64,000 nt of DNA, taken from the NCBI RefSeq assembly GCF_001182745.1, contig NZ_LN868938.1:372001-436000 (forward strand). The letters are read 5' to 3'. Below the pieces are notes generated by a model, which was not told the origin of the DNA, searched no databases, and was given only the letters and a program-made list of their open reading frames with translations. The stretch's first letter is position 1. Each line of letters starts with the position of its first letter. The stretch comes from Nocardia farcinica. Its GTDB lineage: Bacteria; Actinomycetota; Actinomycetes; Mycobacteriales; Mycobacteriaceae. Of the stretch, positions 1-10,288 are shown in pieces. The position numbers and the translations under genes were made by a program.

Positions 1-2380
<2,380 letters not shown>

Positions 2381-2384
<4 letters not shown>

Positions 2385-3589
2385 TGCGGCCGACTGTCCG
2401 CCGGGACGTGCGGGCGGGTGCTGATCCGCTTGACGTAGCTGGTGATGTTGTCGACGGTCTCGGTGAGCGAGTCGCCGCCGAACTTCTCCAGCGCGGCCTG
2501 GGCGACGACCAGCGCCACCATCGCCTCGGCCACCACACCGGCGGCGGGCACCGCGCACACGTCCGAGCGCTGGTGGATGGCCACCGCCTCCTCGCCGGTG
2601 GTCATGTCGACGGTCGCCAGCGCGCGCGGCACCGTGGAGATCGGCTTCATCGCCGCGCGCACCCGCAGCGGCTCGCCGTTGGTCATGCCGCCCTCGAGGC
2701 CGCCCGCCCGGTTGGTGGACCGCAGTACACCGTCCGGGCCGGGACGCATCTCGTCGTGCGCCTGGCTGCCGCGGCGGCGCGCGGTCTCGAAACCGTCGCC
2801 GACCTCGACGCCCTTGATCGCCTGGATGCCCATCAGCGCGGCCGCCAGGCGCGAGTCGAGACGGTTTTCCCCGCTGGTGAAGGAGCCGAGCCCGACCGGA
2901 AGGCCCTCCACGATCACCTCGACGACACCGCCGAGGGTGTCGCCGTCCTTTTTCGCGGCCTCGATCTCGGCGATCATCGCGGCCTCGGCCGCGGCGTCGA
3001 ACGCGCGCACCGGACTCTCGTCGACGGTGGCGAGATCCGCCGCGGTGGGGACGACACCGGTGGTGTTGGCGGCCGTGCCGATGGCGACGACGTGCGAGAC
3101 GACCTCGACACCGAGTGCCTGGCGCAGGAAGTTGCGCGCGACCGTGCCCGCCGCCACGCGGGCCGCGGTCTCGCGGGCACTGGCCCGTTCGAGCACGTTG
3201 CGCGCATCGTCGAAGTTGTACTTGAGCATGCCCGAGTAGTCGGCGTGCCCGGGGCGCGGCCGGGTGAGCGGCGCGTTGCGGGCCAGGTCGGCGAGTTCGG
3301 CCGGGTCGACCGGATCGGCGGACATGACGGTGGTCCACTTCGGCCATTCGGAGTTGGCCACCTCGATGGCGACCGGACCGCCCATGGTGCGGCCGTGCCG
3401 CACGCCGCCGACCATGGTGACCTTGTCGGCCTCGAACTTCATACGGGCGCCGCGCCCGTAACCGAGCCTGCGGCGCGCGAGCTGTGCGGAGATGTCCTCG
3501 GAGGTCACCTCGACGCCCGCGACCATCCCCTCCAGGATGGCGACGAGAGCAGGACCATGGGATTCTCCGGCAGTTATCCAGCGCAGCAC
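2381..3589 (-). CDS. aroC: Chorismate synthase AroC
   Basis: Last step of the shikimate pathway: converts EPSP to chorismate using reduced FMN. About 402 residues, the normal length. Signatures visible: N-terminal [23 protein letters not shown], the [10 protein letters not shown] region, [14 protein letters not shown], and near the C-terminus the [18 protein letters not shown] stretch. I chose GTG at 3589, giving [12 protein letters not shown] as in relatives, because AAAGGA lies 8 bases upstream. An ATG at 3598 would add three residues, and the frame is open further to 3652. The stop overlaps the aroK start by 3 bases, so aroC is the head of the aro unit. Identity is secure; the exact start is not. 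Confidence 0.95.
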
Positions 3590-3718
3590 GGCTTCCATCC
3601 TTTCATGTCGGCGCCGGTGTTCCGGCATCCGGTCCGCCGTGACGACGGGCACGTCGTGGGGGTGAACGAGGGGGACGTCTTGTCCATCGCGGTGCGCACC
3701 CGGGCCGTTGCCGCGCGA

Positions 3719-4170
3719 TCACCCGGCGACGGGCAGGAGCGCGAGGAGCGTCGCCGCGCACATGGCGGGCCCGTGCGGCAACCGCCGGTCGGCGGGGGAG
3801 CCCCGGGCCGCGGGCCCGCGCGCGCCGAGCACCACCAGCCCGACCGCCGCGGTGAGCAGCGGCCCACCCAACGCCGCGGCCACCCACGCCGTCGACCCGC
3901 CCAATCCCGCCGCCGCGCCCAGCCCCACCGCGAGCTTCGCATCACCCGCGCCGCAGGCGGTCGGCGCGAGCAGGTGGACGAGCAGGTAGGGCAGTGCCAG
4001 CAGGAGCGCACCGCCGAGCGCGACACCGAGCCGCCCGGAGCCGGCGGCGTAGCCGAGTACCGCCGCGGCCCGATCCCGGTCAGCACGTTGGGCAATCGGC
4101 GGGTGCGCAGATCGATGACGGTGAGTGCCGCGCACCAGGCGGCCAGCAGGACGAACGCGAACGAGGTCAT
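3719..4170 (-). pseudogene. Type IV prepilin peptidase (A24 family), interrupted by a frameshift
   Basis: Small membrane aspartyl protease of the A24 family, which processes prepilin-like signal peptides. The N-terminal part starts with ATG at 4170 and contains a membrane segment plus the first catalytic Asp in TVIDLRTRRLPN. The rest, with the second catalytic motif CGAGDAKLAVG, further membrane helices and the LPHGPAMCAA ending typical of actinobacterial homologues, lies in another frame. The two halves join between about 4068 and 4078, where one base seems to be missing (452 bases in total, not a multiple of 3). It could be a recent pseudogene or a sequencing error; both aspartates survive, so loss must be recent if real. 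It lies upstream of aroC on the same strand. Confidence 0.7.
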
Positions 4171-4392
4171 GACGACCAGCGTCGATGACCGACGGGCGTT
4201 GCGGGGCCGCGCATTCCGGAACTGTGGATGACCGAACGGATTGTGAACAGACGCCGAGCATGATTGCCGTCGGCGGGGCGCACGGGCCAGGCCAGGATCG
4301 CACCTCCCGCCGAGGTCGGCAGCCGGTCGCGGCGTCGTCCGTACCGGCGCACCGCCGCCCGTGTTGCCGTTCGCGCGTCGTGGGCCGGGCGG

Positions 4393-4398
4393 TAGCTT
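4393..4398 (+). promoter_or_regulatory. -10 hexamer for a leaderless pepQ transcript
   Basis: TAGCTT matches the actinobacterial TANNNT -10 consensus and lies exactly 6 bases before the pepQ ATG at 4405. No ribosome binding site fits between. This spacing puts the transcription start at the first base of the start codon, so a leaderless mRNA is inferred. Confidence 0.6.
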
Positions 4399-4404
4399 GG
4401 AGCC

Positions 4405-5532
4405 ATGTCTGCTGATCCCGCGGGCCTGGTGCCCGACTACGCCGCGCGCCGAGGCGCGTTGCGCAGTCTGCTGGTGGAGAACGAGGTCGACGCCCTGCTG
4501 GTCACCGATCTGGTGAACATCAGGTACCTCACCGGCTTCACCGGCTCCAACGCCGCCCTGCTCGTGCACTCGTGGGACATGCGCAACGCCGAGGACCGCA
4601 CGGTGCTCGGCACCGACGGCCGCTATCGCGACCAGGTCGCCGCCCAGGTGCCGGACCTGCGCGCCGAGATCGCGCGGGCCACCGCTCGGCGCATCGTCGA
4701 GCTGGCCGGGGAATGGCAGCTGGGCCGGATCGGCTTCGAGAGCCACGTCCTCACCGTCGATCAGCACCGCGGCTTCGTCGAGCAGCGCACCGGACTGGAG
4801 TTCGTCGCCACCCCCGGGCTGGTCGAACAGCTGCGCATGGTCAAGGACGCCTACGAGGTCGAACAGCTGCGCCGCGCCTGCGCGGCGGGCGACGCCGGGC
4901 TGGCTACCCTGCTCGCCCGCGGTGGCCTGCGCCCGGGCCGCACCGAACGCCAGGTCGCCCGCGACCTCGAATGGGCCATGTTCGAGCACGGCGCCGAGGC
5001 GGTCTCGTTCGAGACCATCGTCGCCACCGGCGTCAACTCCGCGATCCCGCATCACCGGCCCACCGACGCGGTGCTCGCCCCCGGCGATTTCGTGAAGATC
5101 GATTTCGGAGCCGTCGTGGACGGCTACCACTCCGACATGACCCGCACCTTCGTGCTCGGCCACGCCGCCGACTGGCAGCGCGAGGTGTACGAGCTGGTCG
5201 CCGAGGCGCAGCGGGCCGGGAGCAAGGCGCTGCGGCCCGGCGTCGCCGCGGGCGAGGTGGACGCCGCGTCCCGCTCGGTGATCGAGGCGGCGGGCCACGG
5301 CAAGCTGTTCGTGCACGGCCTCGGACACGGGGTCGGACTGCGCATCCACGAAGCGCCCGGAATCGCCAAGAACGCGCCCGGTACACTTCTCTCCGGCGTG
5401 GCGGTGACCGTCGAACCAGGTGTGTACTTTCCCGGCCGCGGCGGGGTCCGGATCGAGGACACGCTCGTGGTGCGTGAAGGGGGCCCGGAGCTGCTCACCC
5501 ACACCAGCAAAGACCTGACCGTCGTCGATTGA
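4405..5532 (+). CDS. pepQ: M24-family Xaa-Pro aminopeptidase/dipeptidase
   Basis: Cytoplasmic metallopeptidase that removes the residue before proline. 375 residues: an N-terminal creatinase-like domain (about 1-130, with NIRYLTGFTGSNA) and a C-terminal pita-bread domain. All five expected metal ligands are visible: the two Asp in IDFGAVVDGYHSDMTRT, the His in GLGHGVGLRIHE, the Glu in TVEPGVYFPG, and the Glu in GVRIEDTLVV. Start ATG 4405 follows a -10 box directly, so it is probably leaderless. It is followed 33 bases later by efp, an arrangement shared with mycobacteria, where the orthologue is called pepQ. Family is certain; whether it is strictly a dipeptidase or an aminopeptidase P cannot be told from sequence. 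Confidence 0.93.
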   Translation: MSADPAGLVPDYAARRGALRSLLVENEVDALLVTDLVNIRYLTGFTGSNAALLVHSWDMRNAEDRTVLGTDGRYRDQVAAQVPDLRAEIARATARRIVELAGEWQLGRIGFESHVLTVDQHRGFVEQRTGLEFVATPGLVEQLRMVKDAYEVEQLRRACAAGDAGLATLLARGGLRPGRTERQVARDLEWAMFEHGAEAVSFETIVATGVNSAIPHHRPTDAVLAPGDFVKIDFGAVVDGYHSDMTRTFVLGHAADWQREVYELVAEAQRAGSKALRPGVAAGEVDAASRSVIEAAGHGKLFVHGLGHGVGLRIHEAPGIAKNAPGTLLSGVAVTVEPGVYFPGRGGVRIEDTLVVREGGPELLTHTSKDLTVVD

Positions 5533-5565
5533 CGCCGGTAGCCGAGAACAGGAGATCCGAAGACA

Positions 5566-6129
5566 GTGGCGGACACCAGCGACTTCAAGAACGGCCTCGT
5601 GCTGAAGATCGACGGTCAGCTCCAGCAGATCGTCGAATTCCAGCACGTCAAGCCGGGTAAGGGCCCTGCCTTCGTGCGGACCAAGCTGAAGAACGTCGTG
5701 TCCGGCAAGATCGTCGACAAGACGTTCAACGCGGGCGTGAAGGTCGAGACCGCGACCGTGGACCGGCGCGACATGACCTACCTTTACCACGACGGCTCGG
5801 ACTACGTCTTCATGGACGGCGAGACCTTCGACCAGATCTCGATCTCCGAGGCCACCATCGGCTCGAGCGCGCGTTTCCTGCTGGAGAACATGGCGGTGCA
5901 GGTCGCGATGCACGAGGGCGCGCCGCTCTACGTCGAGCTGCCGGTCTCGGTCGAGCTCGAGGTGACCCACACCGACATCGGCCTGCAGGGCGACCGGTCG
6001 ACCGGCGGCACCAAGCCCGCCACCCTGGAGACCGGCGCCGAGGTGCAGGTGCCGCTGTTCATCAACACCGGCGACAAGCTGCGCATCGACTCGCGCGACG
6101 GCAGCTACCTCGGCCGGGTCAACGCCTGA
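5566..6129 (+). CDS. efp: Elongation factor P
   Basis: Enters the ribosomal E site and relieves stalling on polyproline runs. 187 residues, the standard three-domain length: a KOW-like N-domain, then two OB-fold domains ending in [13 protein letters not shown], close to the EF-P signature. The loop that reaches the peptidyl-transferase centre reads VKPGKGPAF, with an unmodified-type Lys at residue 32. No epmA/epmB or earP modification gene is nearby. Start GTG 5566 with AGGAGA about 10 bases upstream. It is probably cotranscribed with pepQ. A perfect 11-bp hairpin follows the stop. The many Pro- and Arg-rich tails in this window (AroK, RsmB) are the sort of proteins that would need EF-P. Confidence 0.97.
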   Translation: MADTSDFKNGLVLKIDGQLQQIVEFQHVKPGKGPAFVRTKLKNVVSGKIVDKTFNAGVKVETATVDRRDMTYLYHDGSDYVFMDGETFDQISISEATIGSSARFLLENMAVQVAMHEGAPLYVELPVSVELEVTHTDIGLQGDRSTGGTKPATLETGAEVQVPLFINTGDKLRIDSRDGSYLGRVNA

Positions 6130-6144
6130 TCCACGACCTCCGCG

Positions 6145-6184
6145 GCGGTAGCCGGATTCCCCCGTGGGCGGGACCGGCTACCGC
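6145..6184. terminator. Perfect 11-bp hairpin between efp and nusB
   Basis: GCGGTAGCCGG at 6145-6155 is the exact reverse complement of CCGGCTACCGC at 6174-6184, with an 18-base loop. No T-run follows, as is common for actinobacterial terminators. It may end or attenuate transcription between efp and nusB. Confidence 0.6.
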
Positions 6185-6208
6185 TTCCATGTGTACAGAC
6201 GGGATGAT

Positions 6209-6724
6209 GTGACTGTGGCCGAACAGCCCGCGGACAAGAAGTCCACGTTCAAGAAGCTCGGCGCCCGGCACAAGGCCCGGCGGCGCGCGGTGGATCTGTT
6301 GTTCGAGGCGGAGGCCCGCGACGTCGACGCCGCGGACCTGCTGACCGAGCGCGCCGATCTGGCCACCCGGGACCAGTCGGTCGCCCCGCTGCACGCCTAC
6401 ACCCGCACCCTGGTGGAGGGCGTGGCCGACGAGCTCGAGCGCGTCGACGGCACCATCGAGTCCTATCTGCAGGACTGGACGCTGTCGCGGTTGCCCGCCG
6501 TCGACCGGGCGATCCTGCGGGTGGCGGTGTGGGAGCTGTTCCACGCCACCGATGTGCCGCCGGTGGTGGCCGTCGACGAGGCGGTGGAGCTGGCCAAGGA
6601 GCTGTCCACCGACGACTCGCCGTCGTTCGTCAACGGGGTGCTCGGCCAGGTCGTGCTGGTGGCGCCGCAGGTGCGCGCCGCGGCGGCGGCGACCAGGGCG
6701 CCGCGACAGGAGCCCGAGGCGTGA
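6209..6724 (+). CDS. nusB: Transcription antitermination factor NusB
   Basis: RNA-binding factor that pairs with S10 (NusE) on boxA during rRNA transcription. About 170 residues, all-alpha NusB fold: an N-terminal basic start with [19 protein letters not shown], a middle helix, then [18 protein letters not shown], and the C-terminal [20 protein letters not shown] motif that defines the family. The start is uncertain: GTG 6209 (GGGA 4-5 bases upstream) or GTG 6215. The residues before that in the same open frame overlap the efp hairpin and are unlikely to be coding. The TGA stop overlaps the GTG of the next gene. It lies downstream of efp as in mycobacteria. Confidence 0.95.
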
Positions 6725-6984
6725 CCAAATATCTCGTGCTGGCGATGCGCACGCCGCGCTACACCGACGCGGTGATCGAACCGCACCGACAGTTCCTGCG
6801 CGAGCTGCTCGATGGCGGCCGGCTCGTGGAGAGCGGCAAGTTCTGCGACGGTAGCGGCGGCGCGTATGTGGTGCTCGCCGAGAGCCTGGACGACGCGCGG
6901 GCGCTGGCGTTCGCCGATCCGCTGCATGTCACGGGCGCCTCGGAGCTGACCGTGTACGAGTGGGAGATCACCGTCTCCGCCTGA
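6721..6984 (+). CDS. YciI-like protein
   Basis: Small protein of 87 residues of the YCII superfamily, a ferredoxin-like fold. The conserved His in EPHRQFL and Asp in [12 protein letters not shown] correspond to the putative active-site pair of the family. Function is not established; some relatives are dehalogenase-like or metabolic clean-up proteins. GTG 6721 overlaps the nusB stop (GTGA), so it is translated with nusB. Two strong hairpins follow, marking the end of the operon. Confidence 0.8.
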
Positions 6985-7007
6985 GCGGCAACCGGTTCCG
7001 TCCCGTC

Positions 7008-7043
7008 GGCTCCCGCCGGGGGTGTACGGGACCGGCGGGAGCC
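7008..7043. terminator. 12-bp perfect hairpin after the nusB operon
   Basis: GGCTCCCGCCGG at 7008-7019 pairs perfectly with CCGGCGGGAGCC at 7032-7043, with a 12-base loop. It lies 24 bases after the YciI-like stop. It is a likely factor-independent terminator without a T-tract. Confidence 0.7.
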
Positions 7044-7045
7044 CA

Positions 7046-7068
7046 CCGTCCGCCGCTGTGGCGGACGG
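7046..7068. terminator. Second, adjacent 9-bp hairpin
   Basis: CCGTCCGCC at 7046-7054 pairs with GGCGGACGG at 7060-7068 around a 5-base loop, only 2 bases after the first hairpin. The tandem pair would stop transcription from either side; the rest of the non-coding stretch 6985-7294 holds only the orphan promoter at 7114-7144. Confidence 0.65.
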
Positions 7069-7113
7069 CGTCGGGAACCACGCCCGGCCCGGAGGGCGCC
7101 GAGCGCGACACCG

Positions 7114-7144
7114 ATCCTGCAACCTCGACCGCACTCGAGGTCAA
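7114..7144 (-). promoter_or_regulatory. Orphan MerR/SoxR-type promoter-operator
   Basis: Read on the minus strand: TTGACC (7144-7139), a 19-base spacer holding the dyad ACCTCGA-N6-TCGAGGT, then CAGGAT (7119-7114). The 19-base spacing and the dyad centred in the spacer are the hallmark of MerR-family activated promoters. It is closely similar to the promoter at 9491-9521. Downstream on the minus strand there is no credible gene; transcription would run into the two hairpins at 7008-7068. Confidence 0.55.
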
Positions 7145-7294
7145 GCCGACGGTCGAGATCGGTCGCGATCGCTGCCGTGAGCCGGGCTCACGACCGGCCT
7201 CCCTCACCGAGGGGGTGCGGCCGGTATGTCGGCACGCGGAGTACTCGTACCGCCGATGGCTCCGCCGAACCGGACCCGGTGCGGGAGCCGCCGA

Positions 7295-8279
7295 TCATCG
7301 GTCCGCGGTGAGGGTTTCGGGCCGCAGCAGCACACTGCCCAGCGGGCTTCGCGATTCGACCAGCCGGTGTGCGGCCGCGGCCTCGCCGAGGGGCAGGACC
7401 GTGTGGACGTGGTCGCGCGGACCGGCCACGGCCTCGGCGAGGACGCGCGGTCCCGCCGCGCCGACCCGCGCCGACCAGTGCGGGCCCGAGCAGCCGACCA
7501 GCGTCAGTCCGCGCGCGAGGACATCCGCGGCGCTGATCTGGGCCGGCGCGCCGGAGAGCAGGCCGTAGACCAGCATGCGACCGCGCAGCGGGGTCATCAG
7601 GTCGAGCAGGGTGCGGGCGGACTCGCCACCGATGGCGTCGAAGACGACGTCGAGGGTCGTCCCGTCGAGTGCGGAGCGCAGGCGTTCGGGCCAGTCCGGC
7701 TCGTTGTGATCGATCACGGTGTCCGCGCCGAGGTCGGCGGCTCGCGCCAGTTTGGCCGCGCCTCCGGCCGTGGCGATGACGCGCGGAACCTCCTGCCTTG
7801 GCGTGACGCACCAAGTGGGCGCCGATGCCCGTCGCGCCCGCCTGTACCAGCACCGTTTCGGAACCGGTGAGTGCGGCGGTGTCCAGCAGCACCGTGGCCA
7901 CGCTGCCCGGCATGAGCAACGCGGCGGCGGTGTCGGTGTCCAGGCCGTCCGGGATCGGCGTGGCGGCCTCGGCCCGCGCCGCCACGTACTCCGCGTAACT
8001 GCCGGTGCCGTCGGTATGGGCGACCACCCGGGCGCCCAGCAGCGCGGGATCGGCGCCCGCGCCCACCTCGACGACGGTGCCCGCGGCCTGGAAGCCGAAG
8101 ACCAGCGGCGGCGCGACCGCGGTCGGGAACTGCCCCGACCGCAGCATCAATTCCGGCCACAGCACTGGGATCGCCTCCGTCCGGACGAGGATCTGCCCCG
8201 CGCCGGCGCGCGGCGCCGGTACTTCGGTGGCGACCAGGACCTCCGGTCCGCCGGTTGCCGTCATTACGATTGCCCGCAT
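7295..8279 (-). pseudogene. Zinc-free MDR-family NAD(P)H:quinone oxidoreductase, frameshifted
   Basis: Medium-chain reductase of the quinone-oxidoreductase type. The N-terminal half (ATG 8279, GGAG 6 bases upstream) shows the MRAIVMTATGGPEVL start, the GroES-like domain and the cofactor loop QAGATGIGAHLVRHAK. After about residue 160 the reading moves to another frame, which gives VPRVIATAGGAAKLARAADL, then DVVFDAIGGES, and ends at 7295. The join is near 7785-7800. The total is 985 bases, one more than an intact 327-codon gene, so a one-base insertion is implied. It is divergent from a TetR gene across a symmetrical operator, so it is the likely target of that repressor. Either a young pseudogene or a sequence error. 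Confidence 0.75.
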
Positions 8280-8291
8280 CGAGAACTCCAT

Positions 8292-8344
8292 AAGTTGACT
8301 GTTGGTCCAGTTGATTGTCGAACATATGGACCTGCGGTCAACTT
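8292..8344. promoter_or_regulatory. Nested palindromic operator between MDR gene and tetR
   Basis: AAGTTGAC (8292-8299) - 4 bases - GGTCCA (8304-8309) - 17 bases - TGGACC (8327-8332) - 4 bases - GTCAACTT (8337-8344). Both pairs of arms are perfect inverted repeats sharing one centre at 8318. A further GTCAAC follows at 8345-8350. It is the probable binding site of the adjacent TetR protein, controlling both divergent genes. Confidence 0.7.
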
Positions 8345-8366
8345 GTCAACGGCCGAGGAGGATGTC

Positions 8367-8942
8367 ATGGCGGAGGGCCGGGCGCGCGAACGCGCCGACG
8401 CCGCGCGCAACCGGCGGGCGATCCTGGCCGCCACCAGGGCACTGCTCGCCGAACACGGCGCCGAGGGCGTCACGATGGAACGGGTGGCCGCGGTCGCGGG
8501 GGTGGGCAAGGGCACGATCTTCCACCGGTTCGGCAGCCGGGCGGGCCTGCTCCAGGAGCTGATCGCCGAACCCGCGCTGGCGCTGCGGGAAGCGGTCGCC
8601 TCCGGACCTCCGCCGCTGGGGCCGGGCGCTCCGCCCGCGGACCGGTTGGTGGCGTTCTTCGCCGCCATGACCGAGCTGGTGGCCGACAACGTCGAACTGG
8701 TCGCCGCCTACAACGCGGTCCCGCCGCATCCACGACGCGACGAATTCCACGCGTTCTGGGCCGAGCACGTCACCGACCTGCTGCGCCAAGCGCGCCCCGA
8801 CATCGACGCCGAGGCGGTCGGCACCCTGCTGTTCGCGGCGCTCGGCGCCGAGCCGGTGGCGGCGATGGTGCGGGCCGGGCAGGCCGAGCGGGTGTCGGCC
8901 GCGATGCGCGAGGTGGTGCTGTCGCTGGTCCGCGGCACCTGA
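8367..8942 (+). CDS. TetR-family transcriptional repressor
   Basis: 191 residues. The N-terminal DNA-binding domain (about 10-60) has the family pattern NRRAILAATRALLAEHG, then TMERVAAVAGVGKGTIFHRFGS, which is the helix-turn-helix. The C-terminal ligand-binding domain is alpha-helical and not informative about the ligand. Start ATG 8367 with GAGGAGG-like sequence just upstream. It is divergently transcribed from the quinone oxidoreductase gene, and the spacer holds a nested palindrome, so it probably represses that gene and itself and responds to an electrophile or quinone-like compound. The ligand is inference only. Confidence 0.9.
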   Translation: MAEGRARERADAARNRRAILAATRALLAEHGAEGVTMERVAAVAGVGKGTIFHRFGSRAGLLQELIAEPALALREAVASGPPPLGPGAPPADRLVAFFAAMTELVADNVELVAAYNAVPPHPRRDEFHAFWAEHVTDLLRQARPDIDAEAVGTLLFAALGAEPVAAMVRAGQAERVSAAMREVVLSLVRGT

Positions 8943-9034
8943 CCCGACGGGCCCCGCGCCGCCGCCGGATCGGGCCGCGGAACCCGACGCCCGATCGTCC
9001 GCGGCCGGGCGCCGCGACCGTGCCGCCCGGACGC

Positions 9035-9484
9035 TCAATCCTTGTGCGGGACAAGCGTGTTCTGACGCGCGGCGGTCCACCACCGGCCGTTCTCGCGGAT
9101 CAGCACGTACAGTGCGATCATCGCGGGTTCGCGATCGATGAGCTCGCCGTCGGCGGTCGTCGCGCGGGCGACCTTGTGGGCGAGCGCGACATCGGGCCGC
9201 AGGAAGACGATGTCGGTGACGTCGTAGCGCACGTACTGGTCTTTCAGGAAGCCCGCGAGCCCGGCCCGGTTGGCCGCCAGCAGCGCCGCCCGGCCCGAGA
9301 TCCGGGTGCCGACCGCGTTCACCACGGTCGCGTCCGGGGTGAAGTCGGCGGTCATCAGCTCGGCGTCGTTGGTGTTGTAGGCCGTCTCGACGCGCTCGAT
9401 GATGCGGCGGATCTCGGTGATGTCGGCGGTGTGGTCGTGATCGTCGTGCTGGACGACGCGCGGCGCGGTGCTCTCGATGGTCAT
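9035..9484 (-). CDS. SgcJ/EcaC-like NTF2-fold protein
   Basis: 149 residues of the SnoaL/NTF2-like superfamily, SgcJ/EcaC type: ITEIRRIIERVETAYNTNDAELMTADFTPDATVVNAVG at the N-terminal half (shown by its start and end pieces), then GRWWTAARQNTLV at the C-terminus. A His/Asp-rich stretch HDDHDH lies near residues 13-18. The family makes small cone-shaped barrels used as isomerases, hydrolases or stress proteins; no specific reaction can be assigned. ATG 9484 follows a MerR-type promoter with a 19-base spacer and only 6 bases between the -10 and the ATG, so its mRNA is probably leaderless and induced by a MerR/SoxR-family activator not encoded in this window. Confidence 0.78.
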   Translation of the reverse strand: MTIESTAPRVVQHDDHDHTADITEIRRIIERVETAYNTNDAELMTADFTPDATVVNAVGTRISGRAALLAANRAGLAGFLKDQYVRYDVTDIVFLRPDVALAHKVARATTADGELIDREPAMIALYVLIRENGRWWTAARQNTLVPHKD

Positions 9485-9490
9485 GCCCTC

Positions 9491-9521
9491 AGGCTGGTAC
9501 CTGAACCGCGCTCGAGGTCAA
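9491..9521 (-). promoter_or_regulatory. MerR/SoxR-type promoter of the NTF2-like gene
   Basis: On the minus strand TTGACC (9521-9516), a 19-base spacer with ACCTCGAG and GTTCAGGT as imperfect dyad arms, and -10-like CAGCCT (9496-9491). The long spacer is typical of promoters that a MerR-family protein untwists to activate. It is closely similar to the site at 7114-7144. Confidence 0.6.
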
Positions 9522-9527
9522 GCGCCG

Positions 9528-10154
9528 TCACAGCACGCCGCGTGGACGGAACTGGACGCTGATGCGCGGGCCGACCGGTTTACGGGTCTTGGGCACCGCG
9601 TGCTCCCAGGTGCGCTGGCACGACCCGCCCATCACGAGCAGGTCGCCGTGCCCGACCTCGAAGCGCAGGCTCGTGCCCCCGCCCCGCGGTCGCAGCGCCA
9701 AGGCGCGGGGTGCGCCCAACGAGACGATCGCGACCATCGTGTCGTGGGTACCGCCGCGGCCGATGGTGTCACCGTGCCAGGCGACGCTGTCGCGACCGTC
9801 GCGGTAGAAGCACAGGCCCGCGGTGCGGAAGGGCTCGCCGAGTTCGGCCGCGTAGTGCTCGCTGAGTGCGGCACGGGCCTCGGCGAGCACCGGATCGGGC
9901 AGCTCGGCCTGTTCGGGGTAGTGGCACAGCAGGCGGGGGACATCGACGACGCGGTCGTACATCGGGCGCCGCTCGGCCTGCCACGGCACGTCCCGCACCA
10001 GTCGGTCGAAGAGGATGTCCGCGCCGGTGAGCCAGCCGGGCAGCAGGTCGATCCACGCGCCCCGGCCGAGGATCGTGCGGCGTGCGGCGGCGAGCGGGCC
10101 GAGTTCGACCTCGCCGAATCCGTCGAGCAGGGAACCCTGCAACCATGCCGTCAC
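9528..10154 (-). CDS. alkB: AlkB-type 2-oxoglutarate/Fe(II) dioxygenase
   Basis: Direct-reversal repair enzyme that oxidatively removes alkyl groups such as 1-methyladenine and 3-methylcytosine. About 208 residues. The iron ligands are the His and Asp of VAWHGDTIG and the later His of WEHAVPK; PRISVQFRPR carries the two Arg that bind 2-oxoglutarate. GTG 10154 is chosen because TAGGAT lies 7 bases upstream on the minus strand (leaderless pattern) and AGGA is 8 bases upstream; the frame is open to 10190. It is not fused to an Ada domain. It lies between the NTF2-like gene and a divergent methyltransferase. Substrate could also be RNA, as for some bacterial paralogues. Confidence 0.88.
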   Translation of the reverse strand: MTAWLQGSLLDGFGEVELGPLAAARRTILGRGAWIDLLPGWLTGADILFDRLVRDVPWQAERRPMYDRVVDVPRLLCHYPEQAELPDPVLAEARAALSEHYAAELGEPFRTAGLCFYRDGRDSVAWHGDTIGRGGTHDTMVAIVSLGAPRALALRPRGGGTSLRFEVGHGDLLVMGGSCQRTWEHAVPKTRKPVGPRISVQFRPRGVL

Positions 10155-10161
10155 CTGCACG

Positions 10162-10167
10162 ATCCTA
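10162..10167 (-). promoter_or_regulatory. -10 hexamer for alkB, leaderless pattern
   Basis: TAGGAT on the minus strand ends 7 bases before the GTG at 10154. The spacing predicts transcription starting at or next to the start codon. Confidence 0.5.
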
Positions 10168-10288
10168 CCGCCATTCGAACATATGTGCACACGGCGCTGG
10201 TAGCGGAAATCGGTCTGTGCCGTTCCGCCGCCGCGGGCGGGATGGTTCGCCTACCGTCGAAGGGACGGCCGAACGGGGAGGGATCGCG

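Noticed and set aside
6968..7110. Short frame downstream of the orphan MerR-type promoter (GTG near 7110)
   Set aside because: About 48 Arg/Pro-rich codons reading through both hairpins and into the YciI-like gene; not protein-like.
10175..10190. LexA-like box TCGAAC-N4-GTGCAC upstream of alkB
   Set aside because: Only the left half matches the actinobacterial SOS box; the right half has four mismatches to GTTCGA.
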